Part shown: positions 27,448 to 35,893 of the stretch, in pieces
Numbering within the stretch: position 1 is the stretch's first letter
Layout: each line of letters begins with the position of its first letter
Origin: Akkermansia sp. RCC_12PD
GTDB lineage: Bacteria; Verrucomicrobiota; Verrucomicrobiia; Verrucomicrobiales; Akkermansiaceae
Assembly (NCBI RefSeq): GCF_036417355.1
Contig: NZ_CP143889.1
Span: 2,790,001 to 2,854,000 of the forward strand
DNA: 64,000 nucleotides
Direction of reading: 5' to 3'
The notes under the pieces: generated by a model
What the model was told of the DNA's origin: nothing
Database searches by the model: none
The model's input: the letters and a program-made list of their open reading frames with translations, nothing else
Program-made: the position numbers and the translations under genes

Positions 27448-28503
27448 CTATTTCCCTCCGGCGGCCTCCGCGTATTCCTTATCCGTCACGGGGCCGCCCC
27501 AGATGGTTTTGTTGGAAGCGGCTTTAGGAGTAATGCCGATGTGGACGAATTCGCTGTCCGGAGCCGCTCCGTGCCAGTGCTCCGTATTTGCCGGGATTTC
27601 CACCACGCTGCCGGGCTCCAGGCGGCGCGCCTTCCTGCCGCGTTCCTGGTAATAGCCCGAGCCCTCCGTGCAGAACAGCACCTGCCCCACGGAATGGCTG
27701 TGCCAGTTGTTGCGCGTGCCGGGGGCAAAGGTGACGTTGTAGGCGGACATGTCGTAGTCCCTGTTGTCCACCATCATGGCCACCCAGGCCTTCCCGGTGA
27801 AATTGGCGGGGGCGGGATTGCCCTTCGGGAAAGGGTCGTCCCTTCCGGCGGAGCCGGAAATATTCAGGATGGCGTCCACCTGTTCGTCCGTCAGGCCGTT
27901 GTATTTGCCGATGCGGATGTGGGAGTTCAACTGGCTTTCCGTGCCCTTCATGGAGGCCAGAGCCGCAATGGTGGCAAGCTCCCGGGTTTTCCAGTCAAGA
28001 TTGTCGCGCCCGAAGATGTCGCCGAAGAGGTGGGCTTTCAGGAACTCGTCAATGGCCGGGGCAAACTGGAAAAGCTCGCCCTTGACCGGAGCGCCGCAGA
28101 GTTTTGTCTGGTTCTCCGTGCCGAATTCGATGCTCCTGCCAGCCGGAGGGGCTCCGGCTTCCGCACCCTCCCTGTCGTTGATGCCGCGCGCGGCGCGCTC
28201 CTTGGACAGCTCCATCAGGGAGCTCAAAGCGTTCAGGCTGCGGGGGAAACCGCAATAGGCATACATCTGGACGAGAACTTCCCTGATCTCGTTCAGGCTG
28301 AGTCCGGCGTCCAGCCCCGCGGCCAGGGCGGTTTTGAGTCCGTCCATGTCGCCGCGGGCGGTATGGGCGCTGATGGCGGCAATCTGCCGTTCCTTTGGCG
28401 ACAGGGCTTCCGTGCTGTTGTTCATGGTCTGTGCTTCCGTGTGGTTCATCAGGAAAAGGAGGGAACAGGCCGTTCCCAGAAGGATTCGTTTCATCAGGCG
28501 CAT
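27448..28503 (-). CDS. Exported carboxymuconolactone decarboxylase-cupin fusion
   Basis: This 351-residue protein has a signal peptide (ILLGTACSLLFLMNHTEA). It is followed by two carboxymuconolactone decarboxylase-like alpha-helical modules (about 35-115, with LSLNEIREVLVQMYAYCGFP; and about 135-220, with KTRELATIAALASMKGT) and a C-terminal cupin (about 255-330) with NNWHSHSVGQVLFCTEGSG and EIPANTEHWHGA. The first module has the CGFP cysteine but no CxxC pair, so a peroxidase of AhpD type is not assured. Its start overlaps the flavodoxin stop (TAATG), so the two are translationally coupled. Confidence 0.85.
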   Translation of the reverse strand: MRLMKRILLGTACSLLFLMNHTEAQTMNNSTEALSPKERQIAAISAHTARGDMDGLKTALAAGLDAGLSLNEIREVLVQMYAYCGFPRSLNALSSLMELSKERAARGINDREGAEAGAPPAGRSIEFGTENQTKLCGAPVKGELFQFAPAIDEFLKAHLFGDIFGRDNLDWKTRELATIAALASMKGTESQLNSHIRIGKYNGLTDEQVDAILNISGSAGRDDPFPKGNPAPANFTGKAWVAMMVDNRDYDMSAYNVTFAPGTRNNWHSHSVGQVLFCTEGSGYYQERGRKARRLEPGSVVEIPANTEHWHGAAPDSEFVHIGITPKAASNKTIWGGPVTDKEYAEAAGGK

Positions 28504-29081
28504 TATTTGTTGATGGTGATTGTGTCATTGACCCACTTGGCCAGGGCGGCCCGGGACGTTCTGATTCCGTCGCCGGCAAAGGCGCCGCCCTTGAGAACGG
28601 AGGACTTAGGGCACAGCTTGCGGACCGCGTCCGCGCAGCGCGCCATGCCGCCGCCCCCATGCGTCACAAAGGGAATCACCGTCTTTCCGGAGAGATCATG
28701 CCCCGCCAAAAAGGAGGAAACGGGAGGGGCGATCGTGCTCCACCAGTTGGGACTCCCGATGAACACGACGTCGTACTTCCCGAGGTCCTCCACCCGGGCG
28801 CTCAATTTCGGCCTGGCTCCTTCCTGAATCTCTTTCTTGGCCTGCACGGTGCATTCCCGGTAATCGGCGGGATAAGGCTTGACAGGCTTGATTTCAAACA
28901 AGGTTCCTCCCGTTTCCTTCTGGATCTGGGCGGCCGCGTACTTCGTGTTGCCGCCCCAGGAATAATAGGCGATGAGAATCCTGGACGGTTCCGTGGAAAC
29001 TTTGGGCTGTTCCTGGGCTGAACATCCCAGCCCGGTCAGGAGTGACGCCGCCACGGCGGCTATGATTGATTTGCTCTTCAT
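28503..29081 (-). CDS. Flavodoxin lipoprotein
   Basis: The 192-residue protein starts with a lipoprotein signal (SIIAAVAASLLTGLGC, lipobox LGC at about residue 20) and carries a long-chain-type flavodoxin domain: ILIAYYSWGGNTKYAAAQIQ (FMN phosphate loop), DVVFIGSPNWWSTIAPP and FVTHGGGGM. It is the first gene of the operon that also encodes the decarboxylase-cupin and Tat-flavodoxin proteins, making an envelope redox set. The ATG at 29081 is chosen because it begins the signal peptide. The promoter upstream holds a 15-bp palindrome adjoining a -35-like TTGACT. Confidence 0.87.
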   Translation of the reverse strand: MKSKSIIAAVAASLLTGLGCSAQEQPKVSTEPSRILIAYYSWGGNTKYAAAQIQKETGGTLFEIKPVKPYPADYRECTVQAKKEIQEGARPKLSARVEDLGKYDVVFIGSPNWWSTIAPPVSSFLAGHDLSGKTVIPFVTHGGGGMARCADAVRKLCPKSSVLKGGAFAGDGIRTSRAALAKWVNDTITINK

Positions 29082-29186
29082 GTCTGGTGTTCCGGTGAAT
29101 GGTTGACCTGTGCACCGGTCCGTACCGGGCCGGTTCATCCGGGGAAAGCCGTACTCCGGCGCTTCCCCTTGTCTCCTGTTTAAAGG

Positions 29187-29206
29187 TTACAGTTACTGTA
29201 AGTCAA
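29187..29206 (-). promoter_or_regulatory. MerR-type operator and -35 element of the flavodoxin operon
   Basis: On the minus strand TTGACT (29206-29201) is followed at once by the remainder of TTACAGTAACTGTAA (29201-29187), a perfect palindrome around a central A. The AdhR/NmlR class of MerR proteins binds palindromes in exactly this position. The expected -10 region (TTTAAA or AAACAG) is weak, which suits an activated promoter. Confidence 0.7.
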
Positions 29207-29540
29207 CAGGATTTCATGAAAAACTTTTTCTCCAGCTTTTCCGGCAAAGATGGAATATTGCCCCATCAAAGGAAAATCCCCATGCTCCTCATTCCGGCAT
29301 GAGCCGCCCACATTCGTGAAGATCAACGGCTTTCTGCCGGGCAGAAAAAAATTCCACGCCCCGCATGACGCGACGGAACCGCGACCGCATGCTATTTGCC
29401 ATCAGTACACATCCGGTACGTTATTTTGATCCGTTCATGACCTCCGGCCATTTGGGAAGGCAAGCGGCTTCAGTACCTTTCACTTATCTCCAATTTTGGA
29501 AAAGGAAAGGCGGGAGAATAGAGAGAATCCGGGCGGGGAC
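29207..29540. other. Gene-free interval
   Basis: Apart from the promoter side of the flavodoxin operon, I see no gene or strong structure in these 330 bases. Three short plus-strand open frames lack any gene-like feature. Confidence 0.45.
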
Positions 29541-30218
29541 CTATTCCTTTATCCGATCAATATAAACTATTTCCGGTGTGTCCCCGTTGAACTTGAGTCC
29601 GTAAAAATTCGTGATTATTTGCGTCCTCACCTGTCCCGCTCTTTTTTTAAGGGTGAGACGGATTTTTGCCACCGCCTCATAATCAAATAAATTGTTGTCT
29701 TCCGCCTTGTTTGCCTTCACATCCAACAAATCCGTGGCAAAAATTTCATAAGGGCGGGTATGGTTTTTTATATCTTTCCTGATAAAAGACTTTTCCACCT
29801 GCCCTTTATCAAAATATTTAAAAATGCGGTCCCCGAAACATGCCATCTGTCCCTCTACATCTCCGATGTTCGTGAAACGGCAATGATTTTCAACCAGTTC
29901 ACGTACTTTCTTTTCCTTGTTTTGGGAAAGGTCCACAACAGAAAGAACGGTTTCAGCCGGTTGTTGAGGCTCTGCCGAGCCTGCCACAGAAGTCCGGGAT
30001 GGAGGAGGAGAAACTGAAGTCCCGTTATAGTTCAAATGTTCTATATGAAGAAGATGATCTACATGTAAAAAAGGAAAACTTATCACTCCGCCAATAATGG
30101 ACAACCATCCCAGGCCTTTTGCACTTATAAAATCCATAAATCGTATTTGTCTTTTGGGATTGAGCTGAAATTTCGCATGATGGAACCATATTTTAAACAA
30201 TAAGTCAAACTTCAACAC
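29541..30218 (-). CDS. Membrane-anchored protein of unknown function
   Basis: The predicted 225-residue product has a hydrophobic segment (LGWLSIIGGVISFPFLHV, about residues 36-53), a Pro/Ser linker, and a C-terminal domain (about 95-225: VENHCRFTNIGDVEGQMACF to TNFYGLKFNGDTPEIVYIDR). That domain has the alternation of helix and curved sheet seen in NTF2/SnoaL-like folds. I do not recognise a family. The codon use is AT-richer than that of its neighbours, which may point to transfer. The N-terminal Met is uncertain, with alternatives at residue 28. It stands alone. Confidence 0.5.
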   Translation of the reverse strand: MLKFDLLFKIWFHHAKFQLNPKRQIRFMDFISAKGLGWLSIIGGVISFPFLHVDHLLHIEHLNYNGTSVSPPPSRTSVAGSAEPQQPAETVLSVVDLSQNKEKKVRELVENHCRFTNIGDVEGQMACFGDRIFKYFDKGQVEKSFIRKDIKNHTRPYEIFATDLLDVKANKAEDNNLFDYEAVAKIRLTLKKRAGQVRTQIITNFYGLKFNGDTPEIVYIDRIKE

Positions 30219-30451
30219 TCAACAGGGTCGGCAGGATTCCGTTTCCAGCACGTTCCCGCAACTCCCATTTCTTTATCAACTTCCAATGTTGACCATTCCG
30301 CGCAGGCAGGGAAAAATCCGGCATTCAATTTTTTCCCAGCCCCGGAAATCATGAAGAATGACCGGACCCTGTAAAATCCGGGATAGGGAATATTCAACGG
30401 GGTTGCCCCGCTAGCGGAACAGCCCCGTTTCCCAGGGAATTTTCCGGAGCA

Positions 30452-33400
30452 TCATACCTTCTTTCTCTTCCCAGCCGTCAGGCGGAAGAAGAGGGGAACC
30501 AGGAAAACGGCCAGCACCGTGGCGGTGATGATGCCGCCCAGCACGCCCGTGCCCACGGCCTGCTGCGCTCCGGCGCCCGCGCCGCGCGCAAAGGCAAGCG
30601 GAATGACGCCCGCGCCGAATGCCAGGGAGGTCATCAGGATGGGGCGCAGGCGCAGCTTGGCCGCCGTTACCGTGGCCTCCATTATTCCCATGCCGTCGCG
30701 GTACAGTTCCTTGGCCACTTCCACGATCAGAATGGCATTCTTGGCGGAAAGGCCGATGGTGGTGATGAGGCCCACCTTGAAGTAGATGTCATTGGGCATG
30801 TCCCGCAGGAAGACGGCGAGCAGCGCCCCGATGAGCCCCAGCGGAACCACCAGGATGACGGCGAAGGGGATGGACCAGCTTTCATACAGCGCGGCCAGCA
30901 CTAGGAACACGATGAGGATGGAAAGCCCGAACAGGAGGGAGGCTTGGGAGCCGGCCTGCTGTTCCTCATACGACTGCCCCGTCCATTCAAAGCCGATCCC
31001 CGGAGGCAGGGAGGAGGCAATCCGCTCCATGGTCTTCATGGCGTCCCCACTGCTTTTGCCGGGAGCGGCGGAGCCGTTGATGGTGAAGGAGGGATAGTTA
31101 TTGTACCGGGTGAGCTGTGGCGGTCCGGCCGTCCATTCCAGATCGACGAAGGAGGAGAGCGGCAGGAGGCTGCCCGCTTCATTGCGCACGTGCAGGTCTT
31201 CAATGTCGTCCCCGCTCAGGCGGCTCTTCCCGTCCGCCTGGATGATGATGCGGCGCACCTGGCTGCCGTGCATGAAGTCCCCCACATAACTGGAGCCGAA
31301 CATGACCGCCAGGGAGTTGCTGATTTCCGTCATGGGCACGCCCATGGAAAAGGCCTTGTCCCTGTCAATGGAGACGTCCAGGCGCGGCGTGTCCGCCTGG
31401 CCCATGAAGTGGACGTCCGCCAGGCTGGGGTCCGCAGCGGCCCGGCTGAGCAACTCCTCGCGGGCTTCCACCAGGCGTTCGTAGCCGATGGCGCCGTGGT
31501 CCTGGAGCCGGAAGTCGAACCCGGAGGAGTTCCCCAGTTCCGGCAGGGCCGGCACGTTCATGGCCAGGACAAACATCTGGGGGTCGCTCATGAAGCGGCC
31601 ATTGATCCGGTTGACGATTTCACCGACGCCCAGGGCCGGGTCCGTGCGCTCGCTCCAGTCCTTCAGGCCGACGAAGAGCATGGCCATGTTCGTCCCGCTG
31701 CCGAAGAAGCTGAAGCCGCCCACGGAATAGACGTGCTTCACCGGTTCGTTCTTCATCAGGTAGTCTTCCACGTCGCGCAGGCGGGCGCTCGTTTCTTCCT
31801 GAAGGGTGCCGGGCGGCAGAGAGACAAGCACCATGCAGCTCCCCTGGTCCTCTTCCGGAAGGAAGGAGGAAGGCAGCGTGAGGTACAGGTATCCGGCCCC
31901 GGCAATGACGAGGACGTACACGAAGAGGGAACGGACGGGCCGCCGGATGATGCCGGAGACGGTTTTTCCATAGCGTTCCGTGGAGCGGTTGATCGTTCTG
32001 TTGAACCAGCCGAAGAAGCCCCTCTTGTCCTGATGCTCCACGGAAGAGGGTTTCAGCATGGCGGCGCAGAGCGCGGGCGTCAGGGAAAGGGCCAGGAACG
32101 CGGAGAAGGAGATGGAAACGATCAGGGTTACGGAGAACTGCCGGTAGATATTGCCCACGGCCCCGCTGAAGAAGGCCATCGGGATGAACACGGACACCAG
32201 CACCGCGGTAATGCCCACGATGGCGCCCCCGATCTGCTTCATGGCCTTGATGGTGGCCTGCCGGGCGTCCAGACCCTCCTCCTGCATGATGCGCTCCACG
32301 TTTTCCACGACGACAATGGCGTCGTCCACCAGGATGCCGATGCTGAGCACCATGCCGAACATGGTGAGCATGTTGACGGAGAATCCGGAAATCCACATGA
32401 CGGCGAAGGTTCCCAGCAGGGCTACGGGAACGACGAGCGTCGGAATCAGCGTGGCCCGGAAGTTCTGGAGGAACAGGAACATGACCAGGAACACCAGGCC
32501 GATGGCTTCCAGCAGCGTGGAGACCACCTTCTGGATGGAAATTTCCACAAAGTGGGTGGTCTCATACGGGATTTGGTAGGAAACGCCGGGAGGAAAATCC
32601 TTGGACAGTTCGTCCATCTTGTCCCTCAGCAGCCCCATGGTTTCCACGGCGTTGGAGCCGGGGGCCATCTTGATGGCCATGCCGGTGGCGGCCAGTCCGT
32701 TGCACCGGGAGAAGAAGGAGTAATTGTTGGCGCCCAGTTCTACGCGCGCCACGTCCCCCAGCTTGACGGAGGAGCCGTCCGGGAGCGTTCTCAGCGCAAT
32801 GGCTTCGAAGTCTTCCGGCGTGTGCAATTCCTCGCTGGCCACCACGCTGGCGTTGATCGGCGCGTTTTTGGAGACCGCCGCGCCGCCGATGTCCCCGATG
32901 ATGATGCGCTCGCTCTGGGAAGCTACGGCGCTGACGATGTCCGTAGGCGTAAGCCGGAGGGCTTCCAGCTTTTCCGGATCAGGCCAGATGCGCATGGACA
33001 TTTCCGCCCCGAACAGCTCCACGCGGCCCACGCCCTTCACGCGCTTCAATTCAGGAATGAGGCGGGCGGAGGCAAGTTCCCCCAGCTCCGTGCCGTCCAG
33101 CGCCCCGTCGGAGGACAGGGAAATGACGGCCTGAATGTTGTTGGAGGATTTTTCCACGAACACCCCTTCCCGGCGTACGGATTCCGGCAGGCGGGATTCC
33201 ACGATTTTCAGGCGGTTCTGCACTTCCACGGCGGCAATGTCAGGGTCCGTCCCCTGCTGGAAGGTGACGGCTATTTCCACCATGCCGTTGGAGTCGCTGG
33301 TGGCGGACATGTACAGCAAGTCCGGCGCGCCGTTGATTTCCTTCTCAATGACGGCGGTAACGGCCTCCTCCGTAATTTGGGCGGAGGCCCCCGGATAAGT

Positions 33401-33541
33401 GGTGCGGATGGTGATGACGGGCGGTGCGATGTCCGGGTACTGCGCCACGGGCAGCATGGGAAGGGCCAGCAGGCCGACCAGGGAGATCAGCAGGGCCACC
33501 ACCCACGCGAAAATGGGACGGTTAATGAAAAAGTCAGGCAT
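30452..33541 (-). CDS. RND efflux pump inner-membrane subunit, AcrB-like
   Basis: The 1029-residue protein has full length for the HAE1 family and starts MPDFFINRPIFAWVVALLIS. Proton-relay residues are present: the Asp pair in GILVDDAIVVVENVER (TM4) and Lys in GLSAKNAILIVEVAKE (TM10). Two large periplasmic loops and twelve membrane helices can be traced. AcrB-type pumps export drugs, bile salts and detergents through a trimeric complex with an adaptor and a TolC-type channel. It follows the adaptor gene by 10 bases. No TolC gene is in the operon, so the channel must be encoded elsewhere. Confidence 0.95.
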   Translation of the reverse strand: MPDFFINRPIFAWVVALLISLVGLLALPMLPVAQYPDIAPPVITIRTTYPGASAQITEEAVTAVIEKEINGAPDLLYMSATSDSNGMVEIAVTFQQGTDPDIAAVEVQNRLKIVESRLPESVRREGVFVEKSSNNIQAVISLSSDGALDGTELGELASARLIPELKRVKGVGRVELFGAEMSMRIWPDPEKLEALRLTPTDIVSAVASQSERIIIGDIGGAAVSKNAPINASVVASEELHTPEDFEAIALRTLPDGSSVKLGDVARVELGANNYSFFSRCNGLAATGMAIKMAPGSNAVETMGLLRDKMDELSKDFPPGVSYQIPYETTHFVEISIQKVVSTLLEAIGLVFLVMFLFLQNFRATLIPTLVVPVALLGTFAVMWISGFSVNMLTMFGMVLSIGILVDDAIVVVENVERIMQEEGLDARQATIKAMKQIGGAIVGITAVLVSVFIPMAFFSGAVGNIYRQFSVTLIVSISFSAFLALSLTPALCAAMLKPSSVEHQDKRGFFGWFNRTINRSTERYGKTVSGIIRRPVRSLFVYVLVIAGAGYLYLTLPSSFLPEEDQGSCMVLVSLPPGTLQEETSARLRDVEDYLMKNEPVKHVYSVGGFSFFGSGTNMAMLFVGLKDWSERTDPALGVGEIVNRINGRFMSDPQMFVLAMNVPALPELGNSSGFDFRLQDHGAIGYERLVEAREELLSRAAADPSLADVHFMGQADTPRLDVSIDRDKAFSMGVPMTEISNSLAVMFGSSYVGDFMHGSQVRRIIIQADGKSRLSGDDIEDLHVRNEAGSLLPLSSFVDLEWTAGPPQLTRYNNYPSFTINGSAAPGKSSGDAMKTMERIASSLPPGIGFEWTGQSYEEQQAGSQASLLFGLSILIVFLVLAALYESWSIPFAVILVVPLGLIGALLAVFLRDMPNDIYFKVGLITTIGLSAKNAILIVEVAKELYRDGMGIMEATVTAAKLRLRPILMTSLAFGAGVIPLAFARGAGAGAQQAVGTGVLGGIITATVLAVFLVPLFFRLTAGKRKKV

Positions 33542-33551
33542 GGTCTGGCGG

Positions 33552-34703
33552 TCAGTTGGAGTTTTCCAGAGGAGCGGCCTCTTCCTTCACGCTCACTTTC
33601 ATTCCGGGCCGGAGGAACATTGTCTTGCTGGTGACCACCCTGTCCCCGTCCTTCAGGCCGGAGGTGACCAGCCATCTCTTTTCATTCATGGTTTCCGTTG
33701 TCACCGGGCGGCTTTCCAGAATGCCGTCCTTCCCGACGACCAGGACGGAGGCGCCCTGCGCCGTGCGCATCACGGAATCCCGCGGCACGGAAAAGACATG
33801 GTTGCGGACGGCCTTGTCAAAGACCAAGCGCACGTAGCTTCCGGGAAGCAGTTCGTGGTCCGGGTTGGGGAACTGCGCCCTCATTTCAATGGTGTCCGTG
33901 CCGGGGTCCACCGCCATGTCCGAGAAGAAGAAATGGCCCTTATGCGGGTATTCCTCTCCGTTGGGGAGCAGCAGCCGGACCTTGATTTCTTCCAGCGGTA
34001 TTTCCTTCCACAGGCCGGAAAGAATGGCCCTGCGGAGCCTGCTGCGCTGGGAGGCGGGGGAACTGAAACGGACGTAGATGGGGTCTATCTGTTCCACCGT
34101 GGTCAGGTGGGTGAACCCGTTCTGGTCCACCAGCGCCCCCTTGGTGACCAGGGCGCGGCGCACGCGCCCGGAAATGGGGGCCGTCACATTGGTGTATTCC
34201 AGGTCCAGCCGGGCCCGTTCCAGGGCGGCCTTCGCCGCGGCGTATTCCGCACGGGCGCGGGCTTCCTCCGCCACGGACTGCGTGTGCTCCCGGCCGCTCA
34301 CGGCCCCCTTGGAAACCAGGGCGGAATACCTTTTGGCCTTGTCCTGCGCGTCCGTCAGTACGGCCTGCGCGCGGTCAAGGGCGGCCTTGCACTCGTCCAG
34401 CGCCGCCTGAAGCGGCTCCGGTTCAATCTTGAACAGCAGGTCGCCCTGTTTGACGTTCTGCCCTTCCTGGTAAAAGCGTTCCTGAATGATGCCGGTGACG
34501 CGTGCGCGCACCTCCGCCTGAAGGAAGGCCTCCATGCGGCCGGGCAGATTGGAGGTGACGGGGATTTCCTCCCCGCGCACCGTCATCACCGTCACTTCGG
34601 GTTCCGGCATCATCATGGGGTCCTGCACGCTTCCGTCGTCCCGGCAGGAAGAGAGGAGAGGCCCCGCGGCAAGAAATAAAGAGAAAATAAATTGGGATTT
34701 CAT
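33552..34703 (-). CDS. RND efflux adaptor (membrane-fusion) lipoprotein, AcrA-like
   Basis: The 383-residue protein starts with a lipoprotein signal (SQFIFSLFLAAGPLLSSC, Cys near residue 19). Next come the barrel-sandwich halves (VRARVTGIIQERFYQEGQNV, VKQGDLLFKIEPEPLQAAL, TNVTAPISGRVRRALVTKGA) with a helical hairpin between them (about 85-140), then beta-barrel and membrane-proximal domains. It links the AcrB-like pump to an outer-membrane channel. The ATG at 34703 is chosen because it begins the signal; the frame is open to 34769, upstream of which lies the -10 element. Expression is probably controlled by the divergent MerR gene. Confidence 0.93.
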   Translation of the reverse strand: MKSQFIFSLFLAAGPLLSSCRDDGSVQDPMMMPEPEVTVMTVRGEEIPVTSNLPGRMEAFLQAEVRARVTGIIQERFYQEGQNVKQGDLLFKIEPEPLQAALDECKAALDRAQAVLTDAQDKAKRYSALVSKGAVSGREHTQSVAEEARARAEYAAAKAALERARLDLEYTNVTAPISGRVRRALVTKGALVDQNGFTHLTTVEQIDPIYVRFSSPASQRSRLRRAILSGLWKEIPLEEIKVRLLLPNGEEYPHKGHFFFSDMAVDPGTDTIEMRAQFPNPDHELLPGSYVRLVFDKAVRNHVFSVPRDSVMRTAQGASVLVVGKDGILESRPVTTETMNEKRWLVTSGLKDGDRVVTSKTMFLRPGMKVSVKEEAAPLENSN

Positions 34704-34783
34704 TTGGCAAACAAGGTTGAACATGCCGGGAAAAGGATACTTGTCATGCACTCTTTTTCCATGGATCATGCAGTGAGGTCTAT

Positions 34784-34814
34784 GCTATAAACCCTCCCAT
34801 AATAGGAGGGTCAA
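34784..34814 (-). promoter_or_regulatory. MerR-type promoter of the RND pump operon (19-bp spacer)
   Basis: On the minus strand TTGACC (34814-34809) and TATAGC (34789-34784) are separated by 19 bases, and the spacer holds a near-perfect dyad, ACCCTCC...GGGAGGGT. An over-long spacer with a central palindrome is the hallmark of promoters activated by MerR proteins such as BmrR, which untwist the DNA on binding drug. Confidence 0.85.
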
Positions 34815-34989
34815 CACGAAATTCCGCAATGCAAAATTTTCCCTTTGCGCAGGAAGGTATTTTGAAGCCTAATCTTTATAAAAACGGTAACTAAGGAATT
34901 ATATAAACTACTGTTTAATAATTTATTATATTTCTCCATAAAATTCATGCCGGGTACTTTCTCCCCCTTTTAAACTATTTCTGCCATAC

Positions 34990-35802
34990 ATGGACAAAAA
35001 ACATTTGCTGACCATCGGAAACATCTCCAAACAGACCGGGGTCCACATCAAATCCCTCCGTTACTACGACAAAATAGGTATTCTGCCGCCGGCCCATGTG
35101 GACAGGGAAACAGGGTACCGCTATTACGATTTCTCCCAAATCCAGCTCGTGGAGGCCATCCAGTTATGCGTGGAGCTGGATATTCCGCTGAACCGGTTTA
35201 CGGAATTCCTGACGGAAGACAAGAAGAGCATCCGCTACGGCAAGCTCATCGCGTACGGGTCCATGCTGGCGGATGAAAAGATCCGCGCCATCAATACCAA
35301 GCTGCACATCCTGGACGAGATGCAGAAACACATCCGCCACGCGGAGAACTACCGGTTCCACAACGGCCCCATCAAGCTGGCAATCCCGGAAAAATACTGC
35401 TGGGCCCTTCCCTACCGCGGAAGGCAGCGCAGCACGGAATACCATCTGAAATTCAACCGCGCGCTGGAGGACATCAGCCGCCGCGGACTGAAAACAGGAT
35501 CGGAAGCGGGCATCCTGATGATGTGCCGTAGCGGCGTCACGGAACGCTTCCTTTACATTGAGGTGGACATGGAGCAGTTCCGCGAGCCGCTTCCGGAGGA
35601 AATCATTCATCTGCCGGAACTCTCCTGCGTCTGCATGAAAACGGACCACAGCGACATTGAACAGGCCGCCTTCCTGTTCCCGGACCTGTTCAGCCGGGAA
35701 TACGACCGGATTGTGATGGAAACGGAGCTGTTCCCGGACCATTACTATTTTTCACACCCGCATTATGAAATCAGATGCTCCGTGCCGGACGGCGGGGCAT
35801 AA
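34990..35802 (+). CDS. BmrR-like MerR regulator with effector-binding domain
   Basis: The 270-residue protein has an N-terminal MerR helix-turn-helix (LTIGNISKQTGVHIKSLRYY, DKIGILPPAHVDRETGYRYY), a coiled-coil linker (about 80-120) and a C-terminal GyrI/BmrR-type effector-binding domain (about 125-268) with EKYCWALPYRGRQRS and EVDMEQFREPLPEEI. Such regulators bind lipophilic cations and activate efflux genes. The divergent RND operon has the matching 19-bp-spacer promoter between the two genes. It is a strong candidate for a local drug-inducible circuit. Confidence 0.9.
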   Translation: MDKKHLLTIGNISKQTGVHIKSLRYYDKIGILPPAHVDRETGYRYYDFSQIQLVEAIQLCVELDIPLNRFTEFLTEDKKSIRYGKLIAYGSMLADEKIRAINTKLHILDEMQKHIRHAENYRFHNGPIKLAIPEKYCWALPYRGRQRSTEYHLKFNRALEDISRRGLKTGSEAGILMMCRSGVTERFLYIEVDMEQFREPLPEEIIHLPELSCVCMKTDHSDIEQAAFLFPDLFSREYDRIVMETELFPDHYYFSHPHYEIRCSVPDGGA

Positions 35803-35842
35803 GCCCCGGCACTCCTGAACAGGCTGTTCCGGGGGCTTTCAC
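35800..35842 (+). terminator. Possible terminator of the MerR gene
   Basis: AAGCCCCGG (35801-35809) pairs with CCGGGGGCTT (35829-35838), with one bulged base and an inner AACAG/CTGTT stem. The following T run is very short, so the call is weak. Confidence 0.4.
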
Positions 35843-35893
35843 CGCCCTCCCGGAATAAAAAACTCCCGGCTTGCACGTAGCCGTGGCTGCCTT

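Noticed and set aside
30944-33634. An 896-codon plus-strand frame opposite the AcrB-like gene
   Set aside because: The minus-strand gene is unambiguous. The plus frame is a codon-bias shadow with very high His/Gly/Arg content.
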